Below, one piece after another: positions 1 to 8,281 of a DNA stretch of 64,000 nt (positions are counted from its first letter, which is position 1; every line of letters starts with the position of its first letter). Below the pieces are notes generated by a model. The model made no database searches. It was not told the DNA's origin and saw nothing but the letters and a program-made list of their open reading frames with translations. A program made the position numbers and the translations under genes. Origin of the DNA: Stenotrophomonas sp. 364 (GTDB lineage: Bacteria; Pseudomonadota; Gammaproteobacteria; Xanthomonadales; Xanthomonadaceae); assembly GCF_009832905.1 (NCBI RefSeq), contig NZ_CP047135.1, positions 3,016,001 to 3,080,000 of the forward strand, in the 5' to 3' direction.

Positions 1-1437
1 CGCCTTGTCCAGCGCGGCCACGCTGCCGACCGGGGTACGCCCGACCTGCAGGACCACCATGCCGGGCGACACACCGGCGTCGCGCGCCGACGCCCCATTG
101 ACGCGGGTCACCCGCACGCCCTCGCCCGCCCCGAGGCCCAGCTGCTTGCGCTGGGCGGCGGTCAGGTCGGCCACCTCCAGCCCCAGCAGGGCGTTGGAAC
201 CGGTCTGCGGCGCGGCGGCCTCGGCGGTGGCTCGGGCCGGGCCGCGTTCGGCGTCCTCGGCCAACTCGGTCAGGGTGGCGGTGATGTCACGTTCCTTGCC
301 GTCGCGGACCACGCCCAGGCGGACCTTGCTGCCCGGCGGCAGTGCGCCGATCAGCGGCGGCAGGTCGCTGAAGGTGTTGATGGGGCTGCCGTTCACCGAG
401 CGGATCACGTCGCCCGGTTCCACCCCGGCCTTCAGCGCGGCACTGCCCGGCACCACTTCATTGACCAGTGCGCCGCGGCTGTCGGACAGGCCCAGGCCCT
501 GCGCCTTGAGCCCGTCGATCGGCCCCACGGCGGCGCCCAGCTGGCCGCGGCTGACCCGGCCGGTCTTCTTGATCTGCTCGACCGCGCCCATGGCCAGGTC
601 GATCGGGATGGCGAAGCTGATGCCCATGTAGCCGCCGGAGGCGGAGAAGATCTGCGAGTTGATGCCGACCACTTCACCGCGGGTATTGAGCAGCGGGCCG
701 CCCGAATTGCCCTGGTTGATGGCCACGTCGGTCTGGATGAACGGCACGTAGCGCTGGTCGGCGCCGCCGGTGCTGCGCCCGACCGCGCTGACCACGCCGG
801 CGGTGACCGAGTGGTCCAGGCCGAACGGCGAGCCGATCGCGACCACCCACTGACCCGGCTTGAGCGTGTTGGAATCGCCCACGCGCACGGTGGGCAGGTT
901 CTTGCCGTCGATCTTGAGCAGGGCCACGTCGTACTGCTGGTCGCTGCCGATCACCTTGGCGGTGAATTCGCGGCGGTCGCCCAGCTTGACCTTCACTTCG
1001 CTGGCGTCGGCGACCACGTGGTAGTTGGTCAGCACGTAGCCGTCGGCGGAAATGATGAAGCCCGAGCCCATGCCGCGGCCCTGGATGCGCGGGCTGTCGT
1101 CCTGGCCGCCGGGGCCCTGCCCCGGCATCTGGAAGTCCGGGCCGAAGAAGCGCCGGAAGAATTCGGGCATCTCATCGCCGCCACCCGGACCCATGCCGCG
1201 GGCCTGGCGGTTGCTGCGCACGATGGTGGTTTCCACGTTGACCACGCCAGGACCCACCTGTTCGACCAGGTGGGTGAAGTCCGGCAGGCCGCTGACCAGC
1301 TGCGGCGCGGGCGCGCGCGGGGCAGCGGCGGGGGCGGCGGCCACGGGAGCGGCGGGTGCCGGCGCCTGGGCGCAGGCCATCAATGGCAGGGTCAGGGCCA
1401 GCAGGGTCATGGCCTGGCTACGCATGCGGGGAGTCAT
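1..1437 (-). CDS. mucD: Do-family periplasmic serine protease MucD/DegP (3' end outside window)
   Basis: This is a periplasmic quality-control protease of the HtrA/Do family. The first 479 codons are visible and the frame is still open at base 1, so the C-terminus lies outside the window. The N-terminus is a hydrophobic signal with a possible lipobox (LMAC, Cys22), followed by an Ala/Pro-rich linker. The trypsin-like domain carries the full triad: His140 (NYHVV), Asp170 (YDVALLK) and Ser245 (GNSGGP). A first PDZ domain follows (about residues 290-370), and a second one begins before the edge. I chose the ATG at 1437 because a GGAGG motif lies about 10 bases upstream. It is the third gene after rpoE and rseA on the same strand, 97 bases beyond rseA, so it is probably part of the sigma-E envelope-stress operon. 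No rseB/mucB gene lies between. Confidence 0.93.
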   Translation of the reverse strand, partial: MTPRMRSQAMTLLALTLPLMACAQAPAPAAPVAAAPAAAPRAPAPQLVSGLPDFTHLVEQVGPGVVNVETTIVRSNRQARGMGPGGGDEMPEFFRRFFGPDFQMPGQGPGGQDDSPRIQGRGMGSGFIISADGYVLTNYHVVADASEVKVKLGDRREFTAKVIGSDQQYDVALLKIDGKNLPTVRVGDSNTLKPGQWVVAIGSPFGLDHSVTAGVVSAVGRSTGGADQRYVPFIQTDVAINQGNSGGPLLNTRGEVVGINSQIFSASGGYMGISFAIPIDLAMGAVEQIKKTGRVSRGQLGAAVGPIDGLKAQGLGLSDSRGALVNEVVPGSAALKAGVEPGDVIRSVNGSPINTFSDLPPLIGALPPGSKVRLGVVRDGKERDITATLTELAEDAERGPARATAEAAAPQTGSNALLGLEVADLTAAQRKQLGLGAGEGVRVTRVNGASARDAGVSPGMVVLQVGRTPVGSVAALDKA

Positions 1438-1534
1438 CGGACGTCAGCCTCCGGATCGGGACGTGGGGAAAAGCGGGGGCGTTCCGGCCACGGGGCCGGA
1501 CGCAACGTGTGCATGAGCGGGTGCGAGGACAGGG

Positions 1535-2428
1535 TCAGTCGCGATGCCGGCGCGGGGCGGGAGCGGCCGGATCGACCTCCTGCAGGCGCGGCTCGAACGG
1601 GTAGAACGCGGCCTGCGGCTCCTGCGTGGAGAAGCTGGCGTTGAGCGCCCCGCCGGCCGCCGGGGCCAGGGTCGAGCGCGGCCACGGCTTGGCCTGCAGC
1701 GCGGCGACGTCGCCGAACGGCAGGGCACGGGCAGTGGCGGCGGGCAACACCGGCACCGGCACGGCCTGGCTGGCCACGGCACGCTGCGGCTCGGCGCTGC
1801 GTTCGCCGGCGCTGCGCGCGGCCTGCTGGGTACGGGTGGCACTGGCGCGGCGCACGGCGGCCACGTCCTGGCGACGGCTGGCGGCCGCCACTGCCGCCGC
1901 CGGGACGGCGGCCACGGCGACGGCCGCGTCCACCGCCGCCGGCACGGCGGCCGGGGCGCTCGGCGGCAACTCGGCCTGGCTGGCGATGATGGTGGTGGCG
2001 GGCGCGTCCAGCGGCGTCTCGCTGGGCAGCTGTTCGCGGGTCATGAACATCGCCACCGCCGCAACCGAGGCGGCCAGCGCGGCGCCACCGCCCCACCGAC
2101 GCCAGCCCCCGCGACGTTCGCGGTTGCGTTCGACCGGCGCCACCGGTGCCAGTGGCGCTGGTTCGGCGGCGACCGCACCGCGCACGCGCGCGGCGAAATC
2201 CATCGGGGCCGGTGCGCAGGCCTGGCCGCGCAGCACGTCGCCCAGCAACTGCCAGCGCTCGTGGCAACCGGCCAGCGCCTCATCGTGCTCCAGGCGGCGC
2301 AGCATGAAGCGCGCCTCGTCGGGCGACAGCGCGCCATCAATCAGCGCCGACAGCTGCTGGCGGTTGTGCGTGTCGATCTTGTCCGGCGCGGTGCCGGTGG
2401 TTCCAGGGATTGGCATGTGTTCGCTCAT
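1535..2428 (-). CDS. rseA: Anti-sigma-E factor RseA
   Basis: This 297-residue protein should be the inner-membrane anti-sigma factor that holds RpoE inactive until envelope stress triggers its proteolysis. The N-terminal part (about residues 20-85, LSALIDGALSPDEARFML...) resembles the RseA sigma-binding domain. A single membrane segment follows at about 111-130 after an Arg/Trp-rich stretch. The remaining half is a low-complexity Ala/Arg-rich periplasmic region that I cannot assign to a domain. Its ATG overlaps the rpoE stop codon in the form ATGA, so the two genes are translationally coupled. A second in-frame ATG lies at codon 5. The function call rests on both sequence and position between rpoE and mucD. 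Confidence 0.88.
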   Translation of the reverse strand: MSEHMPIPGTTGTAPDKIDTHNRQQLSALIDGALSPDEARFMLRRLEHDEALAGCHERWQLLGDVLRGQACAPAPMDFAARVRGAVAAEPAPLAPVAPVERNRERRGGWRRWGGGAALAASVAAVAMFMTREQLPSETPLDAPATTIIASQAELPPSAPAAVPAAVDAAVAVAAVPAAAVAAASRRQDVAAVRRASATRTQQAARSAGERSAEPQRAVASQAVPVPVLPAATARALPFGDVAALQAKPWPRSTLAPAAGGALNASFSTQEPQAAFYPFEPRLQEVDPAAPAPRRHRD

Positions 2429-3045
2429 ACGCGGCTCTTCTCGCGGGTGGCGCTGCCGATATCCAGCAGCGGCCGAAGTTCAGTGTCGATCGCCTCGCGG
2501 GCGCGGAAGATCCGCGACCGCACGGTGCCGATCGGGCACCCCATCTTCTGCGCGATATCTTCGTAACTCAGCCCGTCCACCTCGCGCAGGGTGATGGCTG
2601 ATCGCAGCTCTTCCGGCAACGCCGCCACCGCCTTCATCACCGTCTGCTCCAGCTCCTGGCGCATCAACTCGCGCTCGGGAGTGTCGGTGTCGCGCAGGCG
2701 GGTGCCGCTGTCGAACCGCTCGGCGTCACCGATGTCGATGTCATCGGTGGGCGGGCGGCGGTTGTGGGCGGCAAGGTGGTTCTTGGCAGTGTTCACGGCT
2801 ATCCGGTGCAACCAGGTATAGAACTGGGCGTCGCCCCGGAAACTGCCGATCGCGCGGTACGCGCGGACGAACGTGTCCTGTGCGACGTCCTGACATTCAC
2901 TCCAGTCGGCGATGTAGCGCCCGATCAGTGCCACGATCCGATGCTGGTACTTGCGCACCAGGACATCGAACGCCGCACTCTCGCCGCGCTGCACGCGCCG
3001 GACCAGCTCCAGGTCCAGCTCCTGTGGTGTTTCAACCTCGGCCAT
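2425..3045 (-). CDS. rpoE: RNA polymerase ECF sigma factor RpoE (sigma-E)
   Basis: This 206-residue ECF sigma factor directs transcription of the envelope-stress regulon. Region 2 (about residues 25-95) includes the conserved DVAQDTFV helix at 53-60 and the FYTWLHRIAVNTAKNHL stretch. Region 4 (about 130-185) contains the helix-turn-helix ending in GTVRSRIFRARE. A longer frame can be read from a TTG at 3075, but the ATG at 3045 gives the family-typical start MAEVETPQELDLELV and has GGAG about 11 bases upstream. The gene is followed by rseA with an ATGA overlap. A sigma-E type promoter sits 41 bases upstream of the start, which implies autoregulation. Confidence 0.95.
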   Translation of the reverse strand: MAEVETPQELDLELVRRVQRGESAAFDVLVRKYQHRIVALIGRYIADWSECQDVAQDTFVRAYRAIGSFRGDAQFYTWLHRIAVNTAKNHLAAHNRRPPTDDIDIGDAERFDSGTRLRDTDTPERELMRQELEQTVMKAVAALPEELRSAITLREVDGLSYEDIAQKMGCPIGTVRSRIFRAREAIDTELRPLLDIGSATREKSRV

Positions 3046-3085
3046 GTGGGGCCGCACTCCTGTCAGCCCGACCAACGTCGAGCAA

Positions 3086-3112
3086 TGAGACTGCCAATCC
3101 CGGGAAAAGTTC
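3086..3112 (-). promoter_or_regulatory. Probable sigma-E promoter of rpoE-rseA-mucD
   Basis: Read on the minus strand, GAACTT (3112-3107) is followed by exactly 16 bases and then TCTCA (3090-3086). This matches the ECF sigma-E pattern (GAACTT, 16-base spacer, TCTGA-like). The -10 element lies 41 bases before the rpoE ATG. The motif is seen directly; its use by RpoE is inferred. Confidence 0.7.
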
Positions 3113-3283
3113 AGCGACCGATCACACGACGCCGCACCAGCTTTTAACCACCGTTCCGTTAAGGTTCCCGCTCACGGCACTGAACCGGGCCCGCCCATCC
3201 CCCAGCTATTGGGATTTGACGGGGAGGAAACAACCTCTGGATCATAGCCCCCTTCTCCATACACAACCGGATGGAACGTTCCC

Positions 3284-5347
3284 ATGCTCTCAGGCTTCGA
3301 TGGGCTCCGCTTCGCACATTGGCACCCGCAGATCCGTGATGATGGTGTGGTGGTGCTCAGCCTCGACCGCCACGACAGCAGCGTCAACGCGATGTCCCAG
3401 GACGTGCTGCTGGAACTGGGCGACCTGATCGAACGCATCGCCATGGACCCGCCGAAGGCGGTGGTGATCCAGTCGATCAAGGCGGCCGGCTTCATCGCCG
3501 GTGCCGACCTGAAGGAATTCCAGGAATTCGATCGCCGCGGCACCGTCAATGACGCGATCCGCCGCGGCCAGAGCACCTACCAGAAGCTGGCCGAGCTGCC
3601 CTGCCCGACCGTCGCGGCGATCCACGGCCATTGCCTGGGCGGCGGCACCGAGCTGGCGCTGGCCTGCCGCTACCGCGTGGCCTCCAACGATCCGTCCACC
3701 CGGATCGGCCTGCCGGAAACCCAGCTGGGCATCTTCCCCGGCTGGGGCGGCAGTTCGCGCCTGCCGCAGCTGGTGGGCGCGCCGGCGGCGATGGACATGA
3801 TGCTGACCGGTCGCAACCTGTCGGCATCGGCCGCGCGCAGCATCGGCCTGGTCGACAAGGTCGTGGCGCCCGCGGTGCTGCTGGATACCGCTGTGGCACT
3901 GGGCCTGTCGGGCACCACCCGCCCGTTCAAGCAGCGCGCGACCGCATGGGCCACCAACACCTGGCTGGCGCGCAGGCTGCTGGCCCCGCAGATGGCCAAG
4001 CAGGTGGCGCGCAAGGCGAAGAAGGACCATTACCCGGCGCCGTACGCGCTGATCAACACCTGGGCGCGCACCGGCGGCAGCCCGATCCAGACCCGCCTGG
4101 ACGCCGAACGCCGTGCGGTGGTGAAGCTGGCCGGCACCCCGACCGCGCGCAACCTGATCCGAATCTTCTTCCTGACCGAACGCCTGAAGGCGCTGGGTGG
4201 CAAGGACCATGGCATCAGCCATGTGCACGTGGTGGGCGCCGGGGTGATGGGCGGCGATATCGCGGCGTGGTCGGCCTACAAGGGCTTCAACGTGACGCTG
4301 CAGGACCGTGAGCAGCGCTTCATCGACCCGGCACTGGAACGCGCGCAGGCGCTGTTCGCCAAGAAGGTGAAGGACGAGAGCAAGCGTCCGGCGGTGGCCG
4401 CGCGCCTGAAGGCCGACCTGGCCGGTGAAGGCGTGGCGCTGGCCGACCTGGTGATCGAGGCGATCATCGAAGATGCCGACGCCAAGCGTTCGCTGTACCA
4501 GACGCTGGAGCCGAAGATGAAGGCCGGTGCGCTGCTGACCACCAACACGTCATCGATTCCGCTGCTTGAGCTGCGCGACCACATCGAGCACCCGGCGCAG
4601 TTCGCCGGCCTGCACTATTTCAACCCGGTGGCGCAGATGCCGCTGGTGGAGATCATCCACCACGACGGCATGGCGCCGGAGACCGAGCGCCGGCTGGCGG
4701 CGTTCTGCAAGGCGCTGGGCAAGTTCCCGGTGCCGGTGGCGGGCACGCCGGGGTTCCTGGTGAACCGCGTGCTGTTCCCGTACATGCTGGAAGCGGCCAC
4801 GGCGTATGCCGAAGGCATTCCCGGCCCGGTGATCGACAAGGCGGCGGTGAAGTTCGGCATGCCGATGGGCCCGATCGAACTGCTGGATACGGTGGGGCTG
4901 GACGTGGCCGCAGGCGTCGGCAAGGAGCTGGCGCCGTTCCTGGGCCTGCAGATTCCGGCGGCGTTGCAGACGGTGGAACCGGGCAAGCGCGGCAAGAAGG
5001 ATGGCCAGGGCATCTATACGTGGGAAAACGGGCGGGCGCAGAAGCCGGACGTGCCGGCCAACGTGGAGGTGCCTGCGGATCTGGAAGACCGTCTGATTCT
5101 GCCGCTGCTCAACGAGGCGGTGGCGTGCCTGCACGATGGGGTGGTGGCCGATGCGGACCTGCTGGATGCGGGGGTGATCTTCGGTACCGGGTTCGCGCCG
5201 TTCCGCGGCGGTCCGATCCAGTACATCCGGGCGACCGGTGCCGATGCGCTGGTGGAGCGTTTGAAGGCGCTGCAGCAGCGGCACGGTGATCGCTTCGCGC
5301 CGCGCCCGGGTTGGGATGCGGCGGTGTTGCGTGAGCCGGTGATGTAA
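3284..5347 (+). CDS. Bifunctional enoyl-CoA hydratase / 3-hydroxyacyl-CoA dehydrogenase (FadB/FadJ type)
   Basis: This 687-residue protein should carry out the hydration and NAD-dependent oxidation steps of fatty-acid beta-oxidation in the cytosol. Residues 1-190 form a crotonase fold with oxyanion-hole segments (IAGADLKEF, CLGGGTELALACRYR) and the catalytic glutamate context GLPETQLGIFPGWGG. From about residue 310 a Rossmann fold begins with VVGAGVMGGDIA, followed by HYFNPVAQMPLVEII with the dehydrogenase histidine and two C-terminal helical domains. It is slightly shorter than E. coli FadB (729) and FadJ (714), and the adjoining genes include no thiolase, unlike a fadBA operon. The ribosome site before the ATG is weak. 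The TAA stop lies inside a degenerate REP element. I do not assign fadB or fadJ because orthology cannot be decided here. Confidence 0.9.
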   Translation: MLSGFDGLRFAHWHPQIRDDGVVVLSLDRHDSSVNAMSQDVLLELGDLIERIAMDPPKAVVIQSIKAAGFIAGADLKEFQEFDRRGTVNDAIRRGQSTYQKLAELPCPTVAAIHGHCLGGGTELALACRYRVASNDPSTRIGLPETQLGIFPGWGGSSRLPQLVGAPAAMDMMLTGRNLSASAARSIGLVDKVVAPAVLLDTAVALGLSGTTRPFKQRATAWATNTWLARRLLAPQMAKQVARKAKKDHYPAPYALINTWARTGGSPIQTRLDAERRAVVKLAGTPTARNLIRIFFLTERLKALGGKDHGISHVHVVGAGVMGGDIAAWSAYKGFNVTLQDREQRFIDPALERAQALFAKKVKDESKRPAVAARLKADLAGEGVALADLVIEAIIEDADAKRSLYQTLEPKMKAGALLTTNTSSIPLLELRDHIEHPAQFAGLHYFNPVAQMPLVEIIHHDGMAPETERRLAAFCKALGKFPVPVAGTPGFLVNRVLFPYMLEAATAYAEGIPGPVIDKAAVKFGMPMGPIELLDTVGLDVAAGVGKELAPFLGLQIPAALQTVEPGKRGKKDGQGIYTWENGRAQKPDVPANVEVPADLEDRLILPLLNEAVACLHDGVVADADLLDAGVIFGTGFAPFRGGPIQYIRATGADALVERLKALQQRHGDRFAPRPGWDAAVLREPVM

Positions 5348-5365
5348 GCCGGGCTGCCGCCCGGC
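5344..5365 (+). repeat. Degenerate SMAG-type REP overlapping the stop codon of the beta-oxidation gene
   Basis: The element starts with GTAA instead of GTAG and continues with a 7-bp inverted repeat GCCGGGC/GCCCGGC around a 4-base loop. The TAA at 5345-5347 is the stop codon of the upstream gene. Confidence 0.6.
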
Positions 5366-5455
5366 ACCTGCCGATGCAACGGCTACTGCAAGTGCAACTG
5401 CAAGGGCCAGAGCGCAAGCGGAGAGCGTCAAGCGGCTCTGGACTGGATCGGGGAT

Positions 5456-5557
5456 GGCGGGGTGGGTCAGGTGGCGGGGGACGCCGTGAACCCATTCCTG
5501 GGGGCTTGGTCGCGCCATCCATGGCGCTCACACCCCCGCCACCTGACCCACCCCGCC
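5456..5557. repeat. Large palindromic element with 25-bp perfect arms
   Basis: The arms at 5456-5480 and 5533-5557 are perfect 25-base inverted repeats. An inner hairpin lies at 5512-5527 (GCGCCAT, two-base loop, ATGGCGC). The internal text ACGCCGT..AACCCAT..CTGGGGGCT is shared, in inverted orientation, with a second element at 21301-21396. This is therefore a dispersed family distinct from the GTAG REPs. Confidence 0.75.
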
Positions 5558-5594
5558 TTCGATAGTTGGCCGGTGACGGCATAAACGCCTACGC

Positions 5595-5616
5595 GTATCG
5601 CCGGGCTCTGCCCGGC
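5595..5616 (+). repeat. SMAG-like REP (GTAT variant)
   Basis: GTAT is followed by CGCCGGGC-TCT-GCCCGGC, the same stem as the GTAG elements at 44579 and 44683, but with a changed last base in the tetranucleotide. Confidence 0.5.
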
Positions 5617-5759
5617 TGCCTTCGCAATGAAATGCTGTCGGGCACCGTCCGGCGCTACGTGGGGCTGTTGGCGCAACACCCTGTTGCCCGAATGGGGCAT
5701 GCAGGGGGTGTGTCTGCGTGCGATCCTGCTGGCCTGTCCACGCCAGCGAGAAAGCCCGC

Positions 5760-6623
5760 ATGACGACGATCATTGCGCCCCGTGTCCACGATATCGGCGG
5801 CCTGCAGGTGCGCCGCGCCGTGCCTACGCTGCAGGCGCGCAGCGTCGGTCCGTTCGTGTTCGTGGACCAGATGGGTCCGGCGGTGCTTGCGCCGGGGACC
5901 GGCATCGATGTGCGTCCGCATCCGCACATTGGTTTGGCGACCGTGACATTCCTGTGGTCCGGTGCGATCGGTCACCGCGACACGCTGGGGTCGGACCAGG
6001 TGATCCGCCCCGGTGACGTCAACTGGATGACCGCCGGGCGCGGCATCGCGCATTCCGAACGTACCCCGCCGCCCGAGCGTGAGCACGACCACCCCATCCA
6101 CGGCATGCAGACCTGGGTGGCGCTGCCGAAGAGCTTCGAGGAAACCGATCCCGGGTTCTTCCACCACGCGGCGGCCACCCTGCCCCAGCAGCGCCGCGAC
6201 GGTGCCTGGCTGCGGGTGATCGCCGGGCGTGCGTATGGCGAAGAATCGCCGGTGAAGGTGTTCGCGGACACGTTGAATGTGGCGATCGATCTGGATCCGG
6301 GTGCGGAAATCGACCTGGATACCGGCCATGTCGAGCGCGCCCTGTACATCCTCGAAGGCGACGCGCAGCTGGATGGCGTGGATCTGCCCGCGCAGCATCT
6401 GGTGATTCCGGAACTCAATGCGCGCGGTCGGCTGCGCGCCAAGACGCCGGTCAAGGCGATGCTGCTGGGGGGCGAACCGCTGGATGGGCCGCGCCACCTG
6501 TGGTGGAACTTCGTGTCCAGCTCCACCGAGCGCATCGAGCAGGCCAAGCACGACTGGGACGCCGGGCGCTTCGGCACGATTCCCGGCGACGACAAGGAAT
6601 TCATTCCGCTGCCTACGCCGTGA
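5760..6623 (+). CDS. Pirin family protein
   Basis: This is a 287-residue cytosolic bicupin of the pirin family. The metal-binding set of the family is complete in the N-terminal cupin: His54 and His56 (RPHPHIG), His98 and Glu100 (GIAHSE). The C-terminal half holds the pirin_C signature LLGGEPLDGPRHLWWNFV. Some pirins have quercetin 2,3-dioxygenase activity and others act as redox sensors or cofactors; sequence alone does not decide. The ATG at 5760 (MTTIIAPRVHD) is preferred over an upstream in-frame start at 5718, because it matches the usual N-terminus and has GAGAAAG upstream. A second, divergent pirin lies at 8282-9133. Confidence 0.88.
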   Translation: MTTIIAPRVHDIGGLQVRRAVPTLQARSVGPFVFVDQMGPAVLAPGTGIDVRPHPHIGLATVTFLWSGAIGHRDTLGSDQVIRPGDVNWMTAGRGIAHSERTPPPEREHDHPIHGMQTWVALPKSFEETDPGFFHHAAATLPQQRRDGAWLRVIAGRAYGEESPVKVFADTLNVAIDLDPGAEIDLDTGHVERALYILEGDAQLDGVDLPAQHLVIPELNARGRLRAKTPVKAMLLGGEPLDGPRHLWWNFVSSSTERIEQAKHDWDAGRFGTIPGDDKEFIPLPTP

Positions 6624-6726
6624 GTCGGCACCGTTCGTCGGCGTCTTGACGCCACATTCACCCCGATGAACCGCGATTCAGCTACGTTCTGCCTGCCCGT
6701 CCCGGGCATCAGGTGGAGAACGAACG

Positions 6727-7449
6727 ATGAGCATGGGCAAACGTCTGGCCGCGGAGTTTCTCGGCACGTTCTGGTTGGTTCTGGGGGGCTGCGGCAGCGC
6801 GGTGCTGGCGGCCAAGTTCGGCGGTGATGGCAACCCGCTTGGCATCGGTTTCGTGGGCGTGGCGCTGGCCTTCGGGCTGACCGTGCTCACCGGTGCGTAT
6901 GCCTTCGGCCACGTTTCCGGTGCGCACTTCAATCCCGCCGTCAGCCTGGGGCTGTGGGCCGGCGGTCGTTTCCCCGCGCGCGACCTGCTGCCCTATATCG
7001 TGGCCCAGGTGCTGGGCGGCATCCTGGCCGGTTTCATCCTGCTGCAGATCGCCTCGGGTGCCCCGGGCTTCGCCATCGACGGCAGCCAGGCCGGTGCATT
7101 CGCCAGCAATGGCTACGGCACCCTGTCCCCGGGTGGCTACAGCGTGGCCGCAGCGTTCCTGTGCGAAGTGGTCCTCACCGCGTTCTTCCTGGTGGTCATC
7201 ATGGGTTCGACCCACGGCAACGCCCCGGCCGGGTTCGCGCCGATCGCCATCGGGCTGGCGCTCACCCTGATCCACCTGATCAGCATTCCGGTGACCAATA
7301 CCTCGGTGAACCCGGCGCGCTCCACGGCGGTGGCAGTGTTTGCCGGCAGCGGCGCACTCAGCCAGCTGTGGCTGTTCTGGCTGGCCCCGCTCCTGGGCGG
7401 CCTGATTGGCGGCATTGCCTACAAGTGGATCGGCACCGAGCCGCGCTGA
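6727..7449 (+). CDS. aqpZ: Aquaporin Z
   Basis: This 240-residue inner-membrane water channel is of standard AqpZ length. Six transmembrane segments can be traced, and the two pore loops carry both NPA motifs: residues 69-71 (HFNPAVS) and 195-197 (SVNPARS). The selectivity-filter context [14 protein letters not shown] is typical of orthodox aquaporins rather than glycerol facilitators. A GGTGGAG ribosome site lies 10 bases upstream of the ATG. It stands alone between the pirin gene and a small secreted protein. Confidence 0.95.
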   Translation: MSMGKRLAAEFLGTFWLVLGGCGSAVLAAKFGGDGNPLGIGFVGVALAFGLTVLTGAYAFGHVSGAHFNPAVSLGLWAGGRFPARDLLPYIVAQVLGGILAGFILLQIASGAPGFAIDGSQAGAFASNGYGTLSPGGYSVAAAFLCEVVLTAFFLVVIMGSTHGNAPAGFAPIAIGLALTLIHLISIPVTNTSVNPARSTAVAVFAGSGALSQLWLFWLAPLLGGLIGGIAYKWIGTEPR

Positions 7450-7705
7450 GCCTCGGCGGCCGGGACCGCTCGGCTCCCGGCCGTCCGATTCAAGGCGTGG
7501 TGGCCCACGGAGGGGACCATCTGAAACAGTTATTTGTAGATCCAGTCACATTCCGTTAAGGTCCGAATCACCACGCCGTCACCTGGCAGGCGAGGTACTC
7601 CGGGACGCGCATGGGGAAATGCGCACGGACGGCCTGGGTTGTCTACGGCCCCCGGAACCCCTCTGCCAGCACGACGCGCGGCCACTTCGACCGTTGGGGG
7701 AAGCC

Positions 7706-8167
7706 ATGAACGTCCTGCGCGCTGCCGTGTGCCTGAGCCTGTTGTTGTCCGCTGCGGCCGTTTCGGCCCAGTCCTCGAATGTGTGTCCGTCCCTGCCCGC
7801 CGACAGCGGCCTGCAATGGCAGGAGCAGGCGCAGGCCGACTTCGTGCTGTGCAAGGCCAGCACCGGCGATGGCCGCGAAGTGCTCAGCCTGATGCTGACC
7901 GCACGCGACCCGAACCTGCCGCTGAGCCGTCCGCTGCGCCAGGAAAAGGGCCTGTTCGCCGGTGAATCGCTGTACTGGTACCAGCCCGACCTGGGCGGCC
8001 AGCAGCCGCCGGGCTACGAAACGCGCCGCATCACCGTGGTGAAGTTCGACAAGAACCGCTACGCGCAGATCGCGCTGTATGCCGGTGATGCCAAGGAGCT
8101 GGGTGCGCTGCAGTCACTGACCCAAGGTATGAACCTTACGCCTGCCGCGGTCGCCGCAGGGCGCTGA
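7706..8167 (+). CDS. Small secreted hypothetical protein
   Basis: This 153-residue protein of unknown function starts with a clear Sec signal peptide (about residues 1-21, ending VSAQ). The mature part has two cysteines (VCPSLP and VLCKAST) that could form a disulfide, and no domain that I recognise. A frame can be read from far upstream, but the ATG at 7706 has a strong GGGGGAAG site and begins the signal peptide, so it is the real start. The 256 bases before it show no gene. It is followed by two REP elements. Confidence 0.75.
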   Translation: MNVLRAAVCLSLLLSAAAVSAQSSNVCPSLPADSGLQWQEQAQADFVLCKASTGDGREVLSLMLTARDPNLPLSRPLRQEKGLFAGESLYWYQPDLGGQQPPGYETRRITVVKFDKNRYAQIALYAGDAKELGALQSLTQGMNLTPAAVAAGR

Positions 8168-8208
8168 GATGGCCGGGGCTACCCGTGCTTCTGTCGCGCC
8201 ATGGGGTT

Positions 8209-8273
8209 GCCGGCCAGCGGCCGGCACTACCCGGGGTGTTGCGGCGTGATGGGCTCGCCGGCCAACGGCCGGC
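8209..8273 (-). repeat. Two SMAG REP elements in direct orientation
   Basis: The first (8209-8230) is a full element in minus orientation (GCCGGCC-AGC-GGCCGGC then ACTAC). The second (8257-8273) keeps the stem GCCGGCC/GGCCGGC, but its tail reads AGGGC instead of ACTAC. They lie between two convergent genes. Confidence 0.8.
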
Positions 8274-8281
8274 AGGGCCGG

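Larger units (their letters stand above)
5348..5759. other. 412-base gene-free stretch with repeats only
   Basis: I see no convincing coding sequence here. The stretch holds the tail of one degenerate REP, a large 102-base palindrome (5456-5557) and another REP-like hairpin (5595-5616). Short frames crossing it have no ribosome sites or recognisable products. Confidence 0.6.
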
